Assembly: GCF_901538265.1 (NCBI RefSeq)
Contig: NZ_LR593886.1
Span: 1,798,001 to 1,862,000, forward strand
Origin: Gemmata massiliana
GTDB taxonomy: Bacteria > Planctomycetota > Planctomycetia > Gemmatales > Gemmataceae
DNA length: 64,000 nucleotides
Direction of reading: 5' to 3'
Position numbers and translations under genes: made by a program. The notes under the pieces were generated by a model that was not told the origin of the DNA, made no database searches, and saw nothing but the letters and a program-made list of their open reading frames with translations. Of this stretch, positions 50,135 to 58,318 are shown piece after piece (positions within the stretch are counted from its first letter, which is position 1; each line of letters starts with the position of its first letter).

Positions 50135-50683
50135 TTACCTCATGCCGGCCATCCCGATACCGGCATTCAAAGCGATTGGGACGACGAAAATAAGTACGAT
50201 CGCAAGGGCGATCAGGTATTCGAACAGTACCACAAGGCAGGCTCGTGGAAACGTGGTCGGCAGCATCTGCGTCAGGACGCCCGCGCTGATTAGAAAAGTG
50301 ATTGTGAGATTGAACGCCAATATCACCAAGAGCGTAGGCAGGTCGTTGGCCCCGACTCCTTGCATCGCGATCTCGAACACCTTGTTCACGACGAAGCCTA
50401 TGATGCCGTTCACGAATACGATCATCACGGCATGGCCGAGGCTGGGAGGTGGGATCGCGGTTTTTGTGTTTCGCTTCCGCGACCGCGAGGGGGGCTCGTT
50501 GTCCCCGGCGCCTTCGTAGTCGTCCCAAGCGTCTTCGTAGTCATCGTACCGACTGTGTGGCTGTGGCAAGCACTTGTTCGCAAGTGCGATCGCGCCCATA
50601 AGAAGGGCGGCTCCGATCATTAGACCGATGGGGATTCCGATAACCAAAATAATGCAAACAAAACCAAGGGCGGCTCCGGCCAC
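50135..50683 (-). CDS. Membrane protein, paralogue of the upstream gene
   Basis: 182 aa. The open frame extends far upstream to 51181, but that part is antisense shadow of the paralogue; I place the start at the GTG at 50683 preceded by GGAG 6 nt away, which aligns N-terminus and helix order with the protein from 51344. Helices at about 5-33, 85-107, 118-140 and 150-175 enclose an acidic tyrosine-rich loop (RYDDYEDAWDDYEGAG). Function unknown. Tandem paralogue of 50814-51344. Confidence 0.6.
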   Translation of the reverse strand: MAGAALGFVCIILVIGIPIGLMIGAALLMGAIALANKCLPQPHSRYDDYEDAWDDYEGAGDNEPPSRSRKRNTKTAIPPPSLGHAVMIVFVNGIIGFVVNKVFEIAMQGVGANDLPTLLVILAFNLTITFLISAGVLTQMLPTTFPRACLVVLFEYLIALAIVLIFVVPIALNAGIGMAGMR

Positions 50684-50813
50684 AGCGATCTCCGAACTGA
50701 ATATCGGATCAAAGTCGACACAGTGAGTCGATAGCTTATTGTTTGATGTGTACGCGATTATAAGGGCGCGCCGGTTTTCCGCAAGCGCCGGCCCGGTTTT
50801 GTGCCGACGTGCG

Positions 50814-51344
50814 TCACGGCCCGACGGCGCTCCAGGCGAGCGACACCGCGGCGCCAACCACGAGTGCGATAACGAGGCCGATCGCGTAGTGCAGGAACGC
50901 GACCAGTGCGGCCCGTCCGAAGCTGGTCGGCAGCGTAACCACCAGGAGCAGTGCCAGTGCCAGGTACGAGGCGGGCAGGCTGAAACAAAATAGGACGAGA
51001 GGACCGAGCCATTCGCTTCGCGCGCCGAAGTCGTCGAACGCGAGCGCCATAACCCCGCCCAGTATCCCGTAGCAGCAGGCTTGAACGACTCCCCAAAGGA
51101 AGGTGATGAGCATCCCGGTCGCGATGCCCGGTTCGGGAATGGTGCGGTCGGCGTTCTTGCGCGATCCCGGTCCGGGTTCACCGGAATCCCAGTCGTCCCA
51201 CTGACCGAAGGTGTCCTCGTCGGTTCGTTTTGTTGGCTTGAGGATGCGGTTCGCGAACGACGCGGCCGCGCGCAGAATTACCGAACCGATCAGCAGACCG
51301 AGGAGCAACCCGAGCAGTACGCCCCCGCACCCGAATAAGAACAT
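50814..51344 (-). CDS. Membrane protein, 176 aa
   Basis: Four hydrophobic helices (about 3-26, 72-98, 109-133, 145-170) with a charged Asp/Trp loop DTFGQWDDWDSGEPGPGSRK between the first two. Same plan as the neighbouring 50135-50683 gene, so a tandem duplicate. No domain recognised. The 130-bp gap to the downstream paralogue gives no clear promoter. Confidence 0.65.
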   Translation of the reverse strand: MFLFGCGGVLLGLLLGLLIGSVILRAAASFANRILKPTKRTDEDTFGQWDDWDSGEPGPGSRKNADRTIPEPGIATGMLITFLWGVVQACCYGILGGVMALAFDDFGARSEWLGPLVLFCFSLPASYLALALLLVVTLPTSFGRAALVAFLHYAIGLVIALVVGAAVSLAWSAVGP

Positions 51345-51421
51345 TTGCGGCCACCGCGTGACAGGACGGATACCGCATCGTACCGGGTGGGGCAGGTGCG
51401 GGCTATCGGATTCGGGAGCGC

Positions 51422-51934
51422 CTATTCTTCACCCATCAAACCTTTGATGAACGCGACCAGACCGACGATGAACAAGATCGGCGGGTAGTAGAACAGGAGG
51501 TCGTTCATCAGGCCGACGACGAACCAGACGGTTGCGATCAACATCGCAAGAAGCCCACCGACGACTCCGCCACTGATGACCCGGCGCTCGAAGCCGAAGT
51601 GGTCGTGTTGTGGTGGGCGATTCGAGGAGCCGCGCTTGAATTTCTTCTTCTTTCTCGGTCGTTCTTCTTTCTCATCGTCGTCCTCGTCGCGGCCTCGTTG
51701 TGCCACGCTGTAGCCGCGGCGAGCGTCTTCGTCCTCGTCATCATCAATCCGAGCTGCGGCCGGCCGCGCTTTGGGTACGGGGACAGGTTCCGGTGCCTCG
51801 ACAATCTCGAATTGTGGTTCCAATTCGGGAACGGTGCCGACGGTGGCGCAAGCGGGGCACTTCACCCGGCGCCCGGCGTGCTCGTCCGCAACGCGGAGCT
51901 TTTTTCCACACGTGCAGTCGAAGGTAATGGGCAT
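51422..51934 (-). CDS. Zinc-ribbon membrane protein
   Basis: 170 aa. N-terminal planctomycete zinc ribbon: FDCTCGKKLRVADEHAGRRVKCPAC (Cys 6, 8 and 27, 30 region). A long acidic then basic disordered linker follows (DDDEDEDARRG to KKKKFKRGSS), and two helices near 115-165 (GGVVGGLLAMLIATVWFVVGLM; YYPPILFIVGLVAFIKG). ATG at 51934; a longer frame to 52039 overlaps the divergent MFS promoter. Related to the zinc-ribbon protein at 6090-7019 in plan, not in sequence. Function unknown. Confidence 0.75.
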   Translation of the reverse strand: MPITFDCTCGKKLRVADEHAGRRVKCPACATVGTVPELEPQFEIVEAPEPVPVPKARPAAARIDDDEDEDARRGYSVAQRGRDEDDDEKEERPRKKKKFKRGSSNRPPQHDHFGFERRVISGGVVGGLLAMLIATVWFVVGLMNDLLFYYPPILFIVGLVAFIKGLMGEE

Positions 51935-52100
51935 AACGGTTTCCGAGGGAGCTGTAGCAACGCGGGAGAGTGAGACAGTTGAACCGCAGTATTGTGAAGA
52001 TTCAAGCGCCGTCGGTCCGTGGTGCGCGTTTGACCGCACACTTTATTCTGGATGTGGTTGATACAACACCCGTGAGACGCGGTACTCAACGGGGGACGTG

Positions 52101-53366
52101 ATGCTCGGTTCGGTGCCAGGACGGCTCGCCGCGATGATGTTCCTGCAATATTTCGGCGTCGCGGCGCTCACGGTGCCACTCACCCGGTACCTCCAGACCG
52201 CTGCGGACGCGGGCGGGCTGGGATTCAAGCCCACGCACGTCGGTTACATATACATGACGTTCTGCATCGGCGCGATCGTGGCGCCGATGGTCGTGGGGTT
52301 GCTCGCCGATCGGTGGTTCGCGGTGGACCGGGTGATCGCGGCGGCGCACGCGCTGATGGCGGCGCTCATGGGCGGCGCCGCGGTCTGGTGCGACACCTAC
52401 GACGGCGCCGCGGCGAACCCCGAGGACGTGGTTTGGCCCCTGTTCGTGCTCGTGCTCGGGTACGCGATCGGCACGCAAATTACACTCACGCTCGCCGTCG
52501 TGATTAGCTTTCGCAACCTGCCCGACGGGAGCGGGTCGTTTTGGTACGTGCGCCTCGTCGGAACAGTCGGGTGGATCTTTGCGGGGATCGTGACGGGCTG
52601 GGTCATGAACCCGGTTTCGCCGCAACCGCTGTACCTGTCTGCGGTCACGTCGGCCGTTCTCGCCGCGTTCGCGCTGGCGCTGCCGCACACGCCGCCCAAA
52701 GGTCATGGGCGCCCGATTCGTGAGGTGATCGGGTTGCCCGCGCTCAAGATGTTCCGCGACCGGTCGTTCGTGGTGTTCGCGGGCATCTTGCTGCTGTGCA
52801 ACATGATGAACCAGTTCTACGGCCTGTTTGTGTCTCCGTACTTAAAGGATCTCGGGGTCGAAGTGGACCTCGGCGCTTACGGGCGGCTCGCGCCGGAAGT
52901 CATCATGGCACTCGCGCAGGTGTGCGAGGTCGGGTGCATGGCCGCTACGCCGTGGTTACTGCGCCGATTCGCGATGAAGCACCTGATGCTGCTCGGGCTG
53001 GCCGGTTTGCTTCTGCGGAACACCCTCTTGTACGTCGCGAACGTGCCGTCGGTGGTGGCGGTCGCGTTGCCGATGCACGGGTGGGGGTATGCGTTTTACG
53101 GACTGCTCGGGTCGTACTTCGTGGACCGCGAAGCCCCACCGCACCTTCGAGCCGGCGCGCAATCGCTGGTCACGTTTCTGGGGAGCGGGCCGGCCGTATT
53201 GGTGGGGAACATCATGGCCGGCAACGTGGTGCAGGCGAACCGCGTCGAAAACGTAACGAACTGGTCGGCGGTGTGGATCGTGCCGCTGGTGGGGTACGCG
53301 GTCGCGCTAGTCGTATTCGCGGCGCTGTTCCGCGAACCGCCTTCGGAACCCAACGAAGAAGAGTAA
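52101..53366 (+). CDS. MFS transporter, nucleoside:H+ symporter-like
   Basis: 421 aa with 12 probable helices. N-terminal LAAMMFLQYFGVAALTVPLTRYL and MTFCIGAIVAPMVVGLLADRWFAVDR carry the MFS loop 2-3 motif, and YVRLVGTVGWIFAGIVTGW resembles NupG-type carriers. The second half repeats the fold with LGVEVDLGAYGRLAPEVIMALAQVCEV and GWGYAFYGLLGSYFVDREAPPHLRAGAQSL. Substrate is not shown; nucleosides are the family guess. ATG at 52101. Divergent from the zinc-ribbon gene. Confidence 0.87.
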   Translation: MLGSVPGRLAAMMFLQYFGVAALTVPLTRYLQTAADAGGLGFKPTHVGYIYMTFCIGAIVAPMVVGLLADRWFAVDRVIAAAHALMAALMGGAAVWCDTYDGAAANPEDVVWPLFVLVLGYAIGTQITLTLAVVISFRNLPDGSGSFWYVRLVGTVGWIFAGIVTGWVMNPVSPQPLYLSAVTSAVLAAFALALPHTPPKGHGRPIREVIGLPALKMFRDRSFVVFAGILLLCNMMNQFYGLFVSPYLKDLGVEVDLGAYGRLAPEVIMALAQVCEVGCMAATPWLLRRFAMKHLMLLGLAGLLLRNTLLYVANVPSVVAVALPMHGWGYAFYGLLGSYFVDREAPPHLRAGAQSLVTFLGSGPAVLVGNIMAGNVVQANRVENVTNWSAVWIVPLVGYAVALVVFAALFREPPSEPNEEE

Positions 53367-53378
53367 CGACCGTGCTTT

Positions 53379-54413
53379 CTACGTCGCCGGCGGGGGAATG
53401 AGGCGGATGATAGCTCGATTCCGGCCGGCTTCTTTGGCTTCCTTCAATGTCTGCGCGGCGATCTCGCGGAGCTGCTCGTAGCCCGCTGGGGTGCCGTCTT
53501 CTGCAACCGCCGCACCGATGCTGACGGTCATACGAATCGTGTGGCCCAGATAAACGGTCTGTGCGGCTTCGACGCTTGTCCGTAGGCGCTCCGCGAGTGC
53601 TTCGGCCCCAACAACATCCGTTCCCGGGGCGAGAACCATAAACTCTTCACCACCCACGCGGCCGAGGGTATCAATCGTTCGGATCGATGATTGTAGGATT
53701 CCCGCGAGCCAGACGAGCACTTGGTCGCCGGCGATCTGCGAATAGTCCTTGTTCACCCGCCCGAAGTGGTCCGCATCGATCCAGAGAACCGCGATCGGTC
53801 CCGGAAGTCGGGTCCGGCGCTGAAGTTCCTTGCGTGCGATGGCGTCGACGGCACGGCGATTCGCCAGCCCGGTCAGGGGGTCGGTCGCGGCCATCCGTTC
53901 CAGAATCAGGTTCGCTTGCTGGAGTTGCCCCAAAGCGTGTTCGAGTTCCTGGGTGCGAGTCTGAACGCGCTGTTCCAATTCAAGATTCAATTTCCGCAGT
54001 TCGTCGAGCAGGTGCTCGTGGCTGCGCTCAAGCAGAAGGCTCCGGGAGATTGCTCGAAGTGTTTGAAGTAAGTCTTCTGATCGCCAGGGTTTAAGTACGA
54101 GCCGGTGGACCTGACTGTGGTTAATGGCGTCGACGGCGTCCTGCATCCGGGCGGTGCCGGTAATTAGCACGCGGGCAGTTCGCGGAGCGGTTCGACGCAC
54201 CCAATCGAGGAGCGAAAGCCCCGTTTCGTCGGGCAGTTGCAGGTCCGACAGAACAATATCGACGGACCGCTTCGAGAGCGTTACCCGCGCCTGCTCGGCG
54301 CTGCACGCGGTAATAACATCGAAATCCCCCCCCAACTGGCCCGTGAGAATGGCCAGGATCGCGGGGTCGTCATCGACGGCTAGGACCGAACACTTGTACC
54401 GGGTCACGTTCAT
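53379..54413 (-). CDS. Response regulator with GGDEF (diguanylate cyclase) domain
   Basis: 344 aa. Receiver domain with phospho-acceptor Asp near 57 (VLSDLQLPDETGLSLLDW) and Lys near 108 (LKPW), a long coiled-coil linker (about 128-175), then a GGDEF domain: DPLTGLANRRAVD, and active site GRVGGEEFMV near 251-260. The RTID sequence five residues before GGEEF forms the RxxD inhibitory site, so product inhibition by c-di-GMP is expected. No EAL or histidine-kinase neighbour. The ATG at 54413 is used; a longer frame to 54470 has a valine/glycine-rich extension of unclear use. Confidence 0.92.
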   Translation of the reverse strand: MNVTRYKCSVLAVDDDPAILAILTGQLGGDFDVITACSAEQARVTLSKRSVDIVLSDLQLPDETGLSLLDWVRRTAPRTARVLITGTARMQDAVDAINHSQVHRLVLKPWRSEDLLQTLRAISRSLLLERSHEHLLDELRKLNLELEQRVQTRTQELEHALGQLQQANLILERMAATDPLTGLANRRAVDAIARKELQRRTRLPGPIAVLWIDADHFGRVNKDYSQIAGDQVLVWLAGILQSSIRTIDTLGRVGGEEFMVLAPGTDVVGAEALAERLRTSVEAAQTVYLGHTIRMTVSIGAAVAEDGTPAGYEQLREIAAQTLKEAKEAGRNRAIIRLIPPPAT

Positions 54414-55019
54414 GAACGGTCCCGCTCCCACTCCCACCGAAGCGGAAGCTCGCGGTAGCATGGTTTCCATGAGGGAAATCTAGAACACAACCGGCCGTGC
54501 CGTCGCGCCACAATCACAACTTTAAGCGAGGAGGTAGAAGGAACCGGTCAGGTGGTCGGGGAAGTTTGCAAAGTGGCGCAGGTGTTTGGCGTGTCACGTC
54601 TCGCGAGATGAATGATAACCGAGCTTGAAAATCGAGTGAAGGTGGCCTCAAGAAAAAGTCGATTTTGTGTGTCTTGACGCTTGATCGGCGAAGAAATACC
54701 GCCTACAATCGGGCTGATAAATGGGGGTGGGCCCCGGAAAACCACGCGACACGAGCCGTATTGCCGCCGGCTCGAGTGAGCACTCTCGCGAAGCTACTCG
54801 TTCGACGGAATCGCTTTCGCCCGGCTGACTTATGACTCGCCGGATCGGGGACGAGACTGTTGATTCGCTGAGATACTCGACTCGAGTCGGGGATTTTTTT
54901 TCCCCTCGCCAAAATTTAATGTGCGAGGCAATGCCACCGCTGTGTCCCGTTTGTAAGTCCGGTGCGAAAACCCGGTAACCATCCACGAACCTCATCTGAC
55001 GTAACAGGAAACGGCCACC
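54414..55019. other. Intergenic region before the sigma-70 gene, long leader
   Basis: About 600 bp. It contains the candidate promoter TTGATC-N17-TACAAT (54681-54709), so the sigma transcript would begin near 54716 and carry a 300-nt leader. In the leader a GGGGA-T(8)-CCCC hairpin occurs at about 54884-54908. No short coding frame with a good ribosome site was found. The leader could fold for post-transcriptional control of the sigma factor; this is speculation. Confidence 0.4.
54681..54709 (+). promoter_or_regulatory. Candidate sigma-70 promoter for the sigma factor gene
   Basis: TTGATC (54681-54686), 17-bp spacer, TACAAT (54704-54709). The -10 matches 5 of 6 bases and the -35 4 of 6. Alternative -35 TTGACG at 54674 gives a 24-bp spacer and is less likely. 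Lies 310 bp before the coding start. Confidence 0.4.
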
Positions 55020-56027
55020 ATGAAGACTGCTAGGCGTAAGCGATCCGGTCAATCTGCGAAGGTCGATGACACCTCTCTCACGACTTTCTCCTCTGACCTG
55101 CTGACGCCCGAAGAAGAACGTGAATTGCTCACGAGCTTCTGGGATTGCAAGAGCGAACTGGTGCGTGTGCTGCTCCGCCACTACCCGAACGAACTCCGTG
55201 CTGTGCGCCCGCCGCTCGAACCGTGGCCGATGGCTCAGTTCATCCGCGAGCACTGCACGGACGCCCGCTGCGACGTGATCGCCGTTCGGCGCCTCCGCGA
55301 CCGTTACGTTCACTATAAGCACCGGCTCGCGAGCGCCAACATCCGCCTCGCCGCCCACGTTGCTAAGCGATTCCGCCACCACAGCTTGGCCTACTCCGAC
55401 CTCCTCCAAGAAGCGGTTTGCGGCCTGATGCAGGCCATCGACCGCTTCGACGTGAGCCACGGCACCCGGCTCGCGACCTACGCGACGTGGTGGATCCGCC
55501 AGACGCTCCAGATCGCGGTCGCTCGTCAGTCGCACCTCGTGAGCCTCAGCCCGCACCACCTTCAGGAACTCGGTCTCCTTCAACAGGAGAGCGAAGCTCT
55601 TGCTCACGGCGGCAAGCACCTGCCCAGCCCGCAAGAACTCGCCAGCCGCACCGGTAGCTCGCTCGAGCACCTCACGCACCTCCAGACCGCGACCCGTACC
55701 CCCGTCAGCCTCAACGCCGTCCTCGACGACGACAGCGATTTCAAGCTGACCGAGGCCATGCCGGACACGGGCACCCTGGTGATGCAGGAGAACAACGAGC
55801 GCCAAGAGGCTCTCGGGTTCCTGATGGAAAACCTCCGGCCGCGCGAGCGCAAGGTATTGGATCTCCGCTTCGGGCTAACCGGCAATGGCACTCACAGCCT
55901 GCGCCAGATCGGTCATCTGCTCCGGATCTCGAAGGAGCGCGTGCGCCAGATCCAGAACCGGGCGCTGGAAAAGCTGAAGGCCAACGCCGAGCGCGTGGGC
56001 TGGGAGCCGACCCTGCTCCTGGAGTAA
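55020..56027 (+). CDS. RpoD/RpoH-type sigma-70 factor (group 2-like)
   Basis: 335 aa. Region 2: LASANIRLAAHVAKRFRHHSLAYSDLLQEAVCGLMQAIDRFDVSHGTRLATYATWWIRQTL, a near-canonical primary-sigma -10 recognition region. Region 3 follows (LPSPQELASRTGSSLEHL), and region 4 ends with FGLTGNGTHSLRQIGHLLRISKERVRQIQNRALEKL, the -35 helix-turn-helix. N-terminal region 1.1 is absent, so it is an alternative, not the essential, sigma factor. ATG at 55020 in an A-rich start (ACC ATG). Ends in a classic terminator. Confidence 0.93.
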   Translation: MKTARRKRSGQSAKVDDTSLTTFSSDLLTPEEERELLTSFWDCKSELVRVLLRHYPNELRAVRPPLEPWPMAQFIREHCTDARCDVIAVRRLRDRYVHYKHRLASANIRLAAHVAKRFRHHSLAYSDLLQEAVCGLMQAIDRFDVSHGTRLATYATWWIRQTLQIAVARQSHLVSLSPHHLQELGLLQQESEALAHGGKHLPSPQELASRTGSSLEHLTHLQTATRTPVSLNAVLDDDSDFKLTEAMPDTGTLVMQENNERQEALGFLMENLRPRERKVLDLRFGLTGNGTHSLRQIGHLLRISKERVRQIQNRALEKLKANAERVGWEPTLLLE

Positions 56028-56052
56028 GTTCCGCGCTTGTGATACTCTGAAG

Positions 56053-56087
56053 GCCCGCCCCGTTCACGTGACGGGGCGGGCTTTTTT
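56053..56087 (+). terminator. Intrinsic terminator after the sigma-70 gene
   Basis: Stem GCCCGCCCCGT / ACGGGGCGGGC (56053-56063 with 56071-56081), 7-nt loop, TTTTTT run immediately after. Lies 26 bp past the sigma stop and before the GNAT start. Confidence 0.95.
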
Positions 56088-56103
56088 CGTTTTCGGAGCA
56101 GTC

Positions 56104-56985
56104 GTGAACGATTCCTCGCCCTGTCAGGCCAACGAACCGTTCCGCGTGCGATCGATTGCACGCGACGAGATGCGGCTCTTTTTCGAGTGGGCTAACGGCG
56201 AGGGGTGGAACCCCGGCCGGTTCGACGGACCGTGTTTCTACGACGCCGACCCGGGTGGGATGCTCGTCGCCGAACTACAGGGTGAACCGGTCGCGTCGAT
56301 CTCGTGTGTGCGCTACCCCGACGATTTTGGGTTCGTCGGTCACTACATCGTGCGACCGGAGTTCCGGGGACGTGGATTGGGGTTGCGCTTGTGGACCGCG
56401 GGACTGGCCCGGCTCGCCGGGTGCAATGTCGGACTGGACGGTGTGCTCGACCAAGTCGCGAATTACGAACGATCAGGCTTCCGCACTTCGCACCATCACG
56501 TTCGTTACGGCGGGAGTGTTGGTGGGGCGCCGTTGGTGATTCCTCCCGCCCTCAAACTGGTTCCGCTCGATGCCGTGCCGTTCGCGGACGTGCTCGCTTA
56601 CGATCGCGACTGCTTCCCCGTGGATCGGGCCGTGTTCCTCCGAGGTTGGATCGCGCAGCCGGAGTCCGTGGCTCTCGGAGCTCTGCGCGGTGGGGCGTTG
56701 GCCGGTTTCGGTATTGCGCGGGCCGCTGTTACGGGGCACAAGATCGGGCCGCTGTTTGCAGATGACGTGCAGGTGGCCGAGGTTCTTTTATTGGGACTGG
56801 CGAAGGAAGTTGGTGGACCGGTAGTGATCGACGTCCCCGACACTTCAGTACAGGCTTACGCAGAGCCGTTGGTTCAAGGACTCGGGATGACGGAAGTGTT
56901 TCGCTGCGCCCGAATGTATACACGCGGGCGCCCCGCAATGGCGGATCACAAAGTGTTCGGAAACACGTCGCTCGAATTGGGATGA
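56104..56985 (+). CDS. GNAT-family acetyltransferase, tandem domain
   Basis: 293 aa. N-terminal GNAT domain with the acetyl-CoA loop YIVRPEFRGRGLGLRLWTAGLA (R/Q-x-x-G-x-G), followed by a C-terminal domain that resembles the DUF1248-type acetyltransferase-associated module (VFLRGWIAQPESVALGAL, IGPLFADDVQVAEVLLLGLA). Substrate unknown. Start GTG at 56104 has GGAG at 6-8 nt; the frame further upstream to 56068 lies inside the terminator stem and is not coding. Ends in a palindromic repeat. Confidence 0.88.
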   Translation: MNDSSPCQANEPFRVRSIARDEMRLFFEWANGEGWNPGRFDGPCFYDADPGGMLVAELQGEPVASISCVRYPDDFGFVGHYIVRPEFRGRGLGLRLWTAGLARLAGCNVGLDGVLDQVANYERSGFRTSHHHVRYGGSVGGAPLVIPPALKLVPLDAVPFADVLAYDRDCFPVDRAVFLRGWIAQPESVALGALRGGALAGFGIARAAVTGHKIGPLFADDVQVAEVLLLGLAKEVGGPVVIDVPDTSVQAYAEPLVQGLGMTEVFRCARMYTRGRPAMADHKVFGNTSLELG

Positions 56986-56995
56986 GTTTCTGATA

Positions 56996-57069
56996 CCTGG
57001 GACCGCGGGCATCTTGTCCGCTCTTCCGGCACCGGAGCAAAGAGCGGGCAAGATGTCCGCGGCTCCAGG
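56996..57069. repeat. Palindromic repeat between convergent genes
   Basis: Arms 56996-57025 and 57040-57069, 30 bp with four mismatches, 14-nt loop. It lies 11 bp past the GNAT stop and 9 bp before the stop of the convergent hypothetical gene. Repeat-like; may terminate both. Confidence 0.75.
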
Positions 57070-57077
57070 CTGCCGCT

Positions 57078-57602
57078 TTACTGCGCGACCCGCCATTTCT
57101 CGGTGTCGAAGAAGATCGTCGCGACACCATCCGTTGCCATCACACCGCCTGCGGGAATATCCGCGTGTCGGCCAATCACGACGCTGACGGCGCGCGAGTA
57201 GCCGCTTTTCGGAGAGTCGCGGAACTTCGCCAGAAGCGCCTGATCTGTGCTTACTGCGTTCGGGTTCGAGACAAACGCGAACGACACGGCCGCGAGCCGC
57301 TCGTCCGTTGCGCCGCGCTCACCGAGTTTCCAGAACAGGAGATCGGGTGTTCGTGGACCCGCGTCCGGATCGCCCTGAATGAGCACGTGACCAAGACCGC
57401 GTTGCACCGGGACCGCCTGATCCCAGAGCCGGCGGAACTCGTGGTAGAACTCCATCACGAACGATCGTTCGCGGACCTTTCGTGCTGCGGGCGGCTCCTC
57501 GGCTTCGCTCGGCGAATACTCTAGCCCCTGCGCCGCGGCGAACCGCGGATGCATCAGGTTCAGCGCTTCGACGACGAGAGCGAGGAATGGGTCGGTTATC
57601 AA
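57078..57602 (-). CDS. Hypothetical protein, 174 aa
   Basis: Not recognised. Start is the TTG at 57602 because GGAGAG lies 4-5 nt upstream and the frame beyond is not codon-like; the alternative would be a longer frame to 57665. Seen: ITDPFLALVVEALNLMHPRF, a helix, VMEFYHEFRRLWDQA, and VIGRHADIPAGGVMATDGVATIFFD near the C-terminus, suggesting a mixed alpha/beta enzyme-like fold. The stop lies 77 bp after the upstream neighbour, so the two form a unit. Confidence 0.55.
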   Translation of the reverse strand: MITDPFLALVVEALNLMHPRFAAAQGLEYSPSEAEEPPAARKVRERSFVMEFYHEFRRLWDQAVPVQRGLGHVLIQGDPDAGPRTPDLLFWKLGERGATDERLAAVSFAFVSNPNAVSTDQALLAKFRDSPKSGYSRAVSVVIGRHADIPAGGVMATDGVATIFFDTEKWRVAQ

Positions 57603-57679
57603 GGTTCTCTCCAAACTCCCGCTTGCTCTCTGGCCCGGCAGTGGGGGCTCTCGCGGACGGGACAATGGGCCAAGCCGGA

Positions 57680-58243
57680 TTACGCGCTTGTGGGCTTAAA
57701 CGTGATGGCGCCACCGGAGATGCTCAGATACCACGCGAGGTGGGAATCCTCGTCCTCGTAGACCATTACCTCGCACGGGGCGGTCAGAAGAACGCCGGCG
57801 AACAGATCCGCGTGCGAATCGAATACTACCCGCATCGCGTTCCGCCCGATCGCATTTACCACGTCCCGCCAGCCTTCTTGGTACCCGTCTCGAATCGCGC
57901 GGAGGGAAATATCGTGACCACTGTCGTCGCGTACCCGTACATCCGTTAGCCCGGACAGGTTGTTGAGCAACTCCCAACTTGGGACGGTCGTGTATTCTCC
58001 GTAACTGGCTCGGTCGACTGTCTCGGCGTAGCCATTTGGGTAGATGATCCAGTTAAATTCGTAGGCCGGATTCGAGATGAGCCGAACGACCAAGCGGGCG
58101 CCTTCCACCCAGAACCCGACTTCGATCGCATTCACCGGTCGCTGACCGAACCGCTGGGCGTAGCGGGTCGAGGCTTGGCGCACCAGGGCCGCAATGATCG
58201 GTTGCTCCAGACGAAGGTCGTAAGTGTAGACTTCGTCGGACAT
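57680..58243 (-). CDS. Hypothetical protein, 187 aa
   Basis: Not recognised. ATG at 58243. Regular alternating pattern (RLVVRLISNPAYEFNWIIYPNG; LTDVRVRDDSGHDISLRAIRDGYQEGW; CEVMVYEDEDSHLAWYLSISGGAITFK) suggests a beta-rich fold with many aromatic residues. No signal peptide. Shares orientation and close spacing with the 57078-57602 gene. The next upstream gene on the minus strand is the MfnB homologue at 58319, 75 bp away. Confidence 0.6.
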   Translation of the reverse strand: MSDEVYTYDLRLEQPIIAALVRQASTRYAQRFGQRPVNAIEVGFWVEGARLVVRLISNPAYEFNWIIYPNGYAETVDRASYGEYTTVPSWELLNNLSGLTDVRVRDDSGHDISLRAIRDGYQEGWRDVVNAIGRNAMRVVFDSHADLFAGVLLTAPCEVMVYEDEDSHLAWYLSISGGAITFKPTSA

Positions 58244-58318
58244 CGATTCACCCCACGCCTGCTTACCGGCGCGGGTACCCGCCGCGCCGGGGCCGGCGGT
58301 CTTTGTGAAACGGGTCGG

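Noticed and set aside
50684..51181. Upstream extension of the membrane protein at 50135
   Set aside because: It reads the paralogue's region in another frame; start at 50683 aligns with the paralogue instead.
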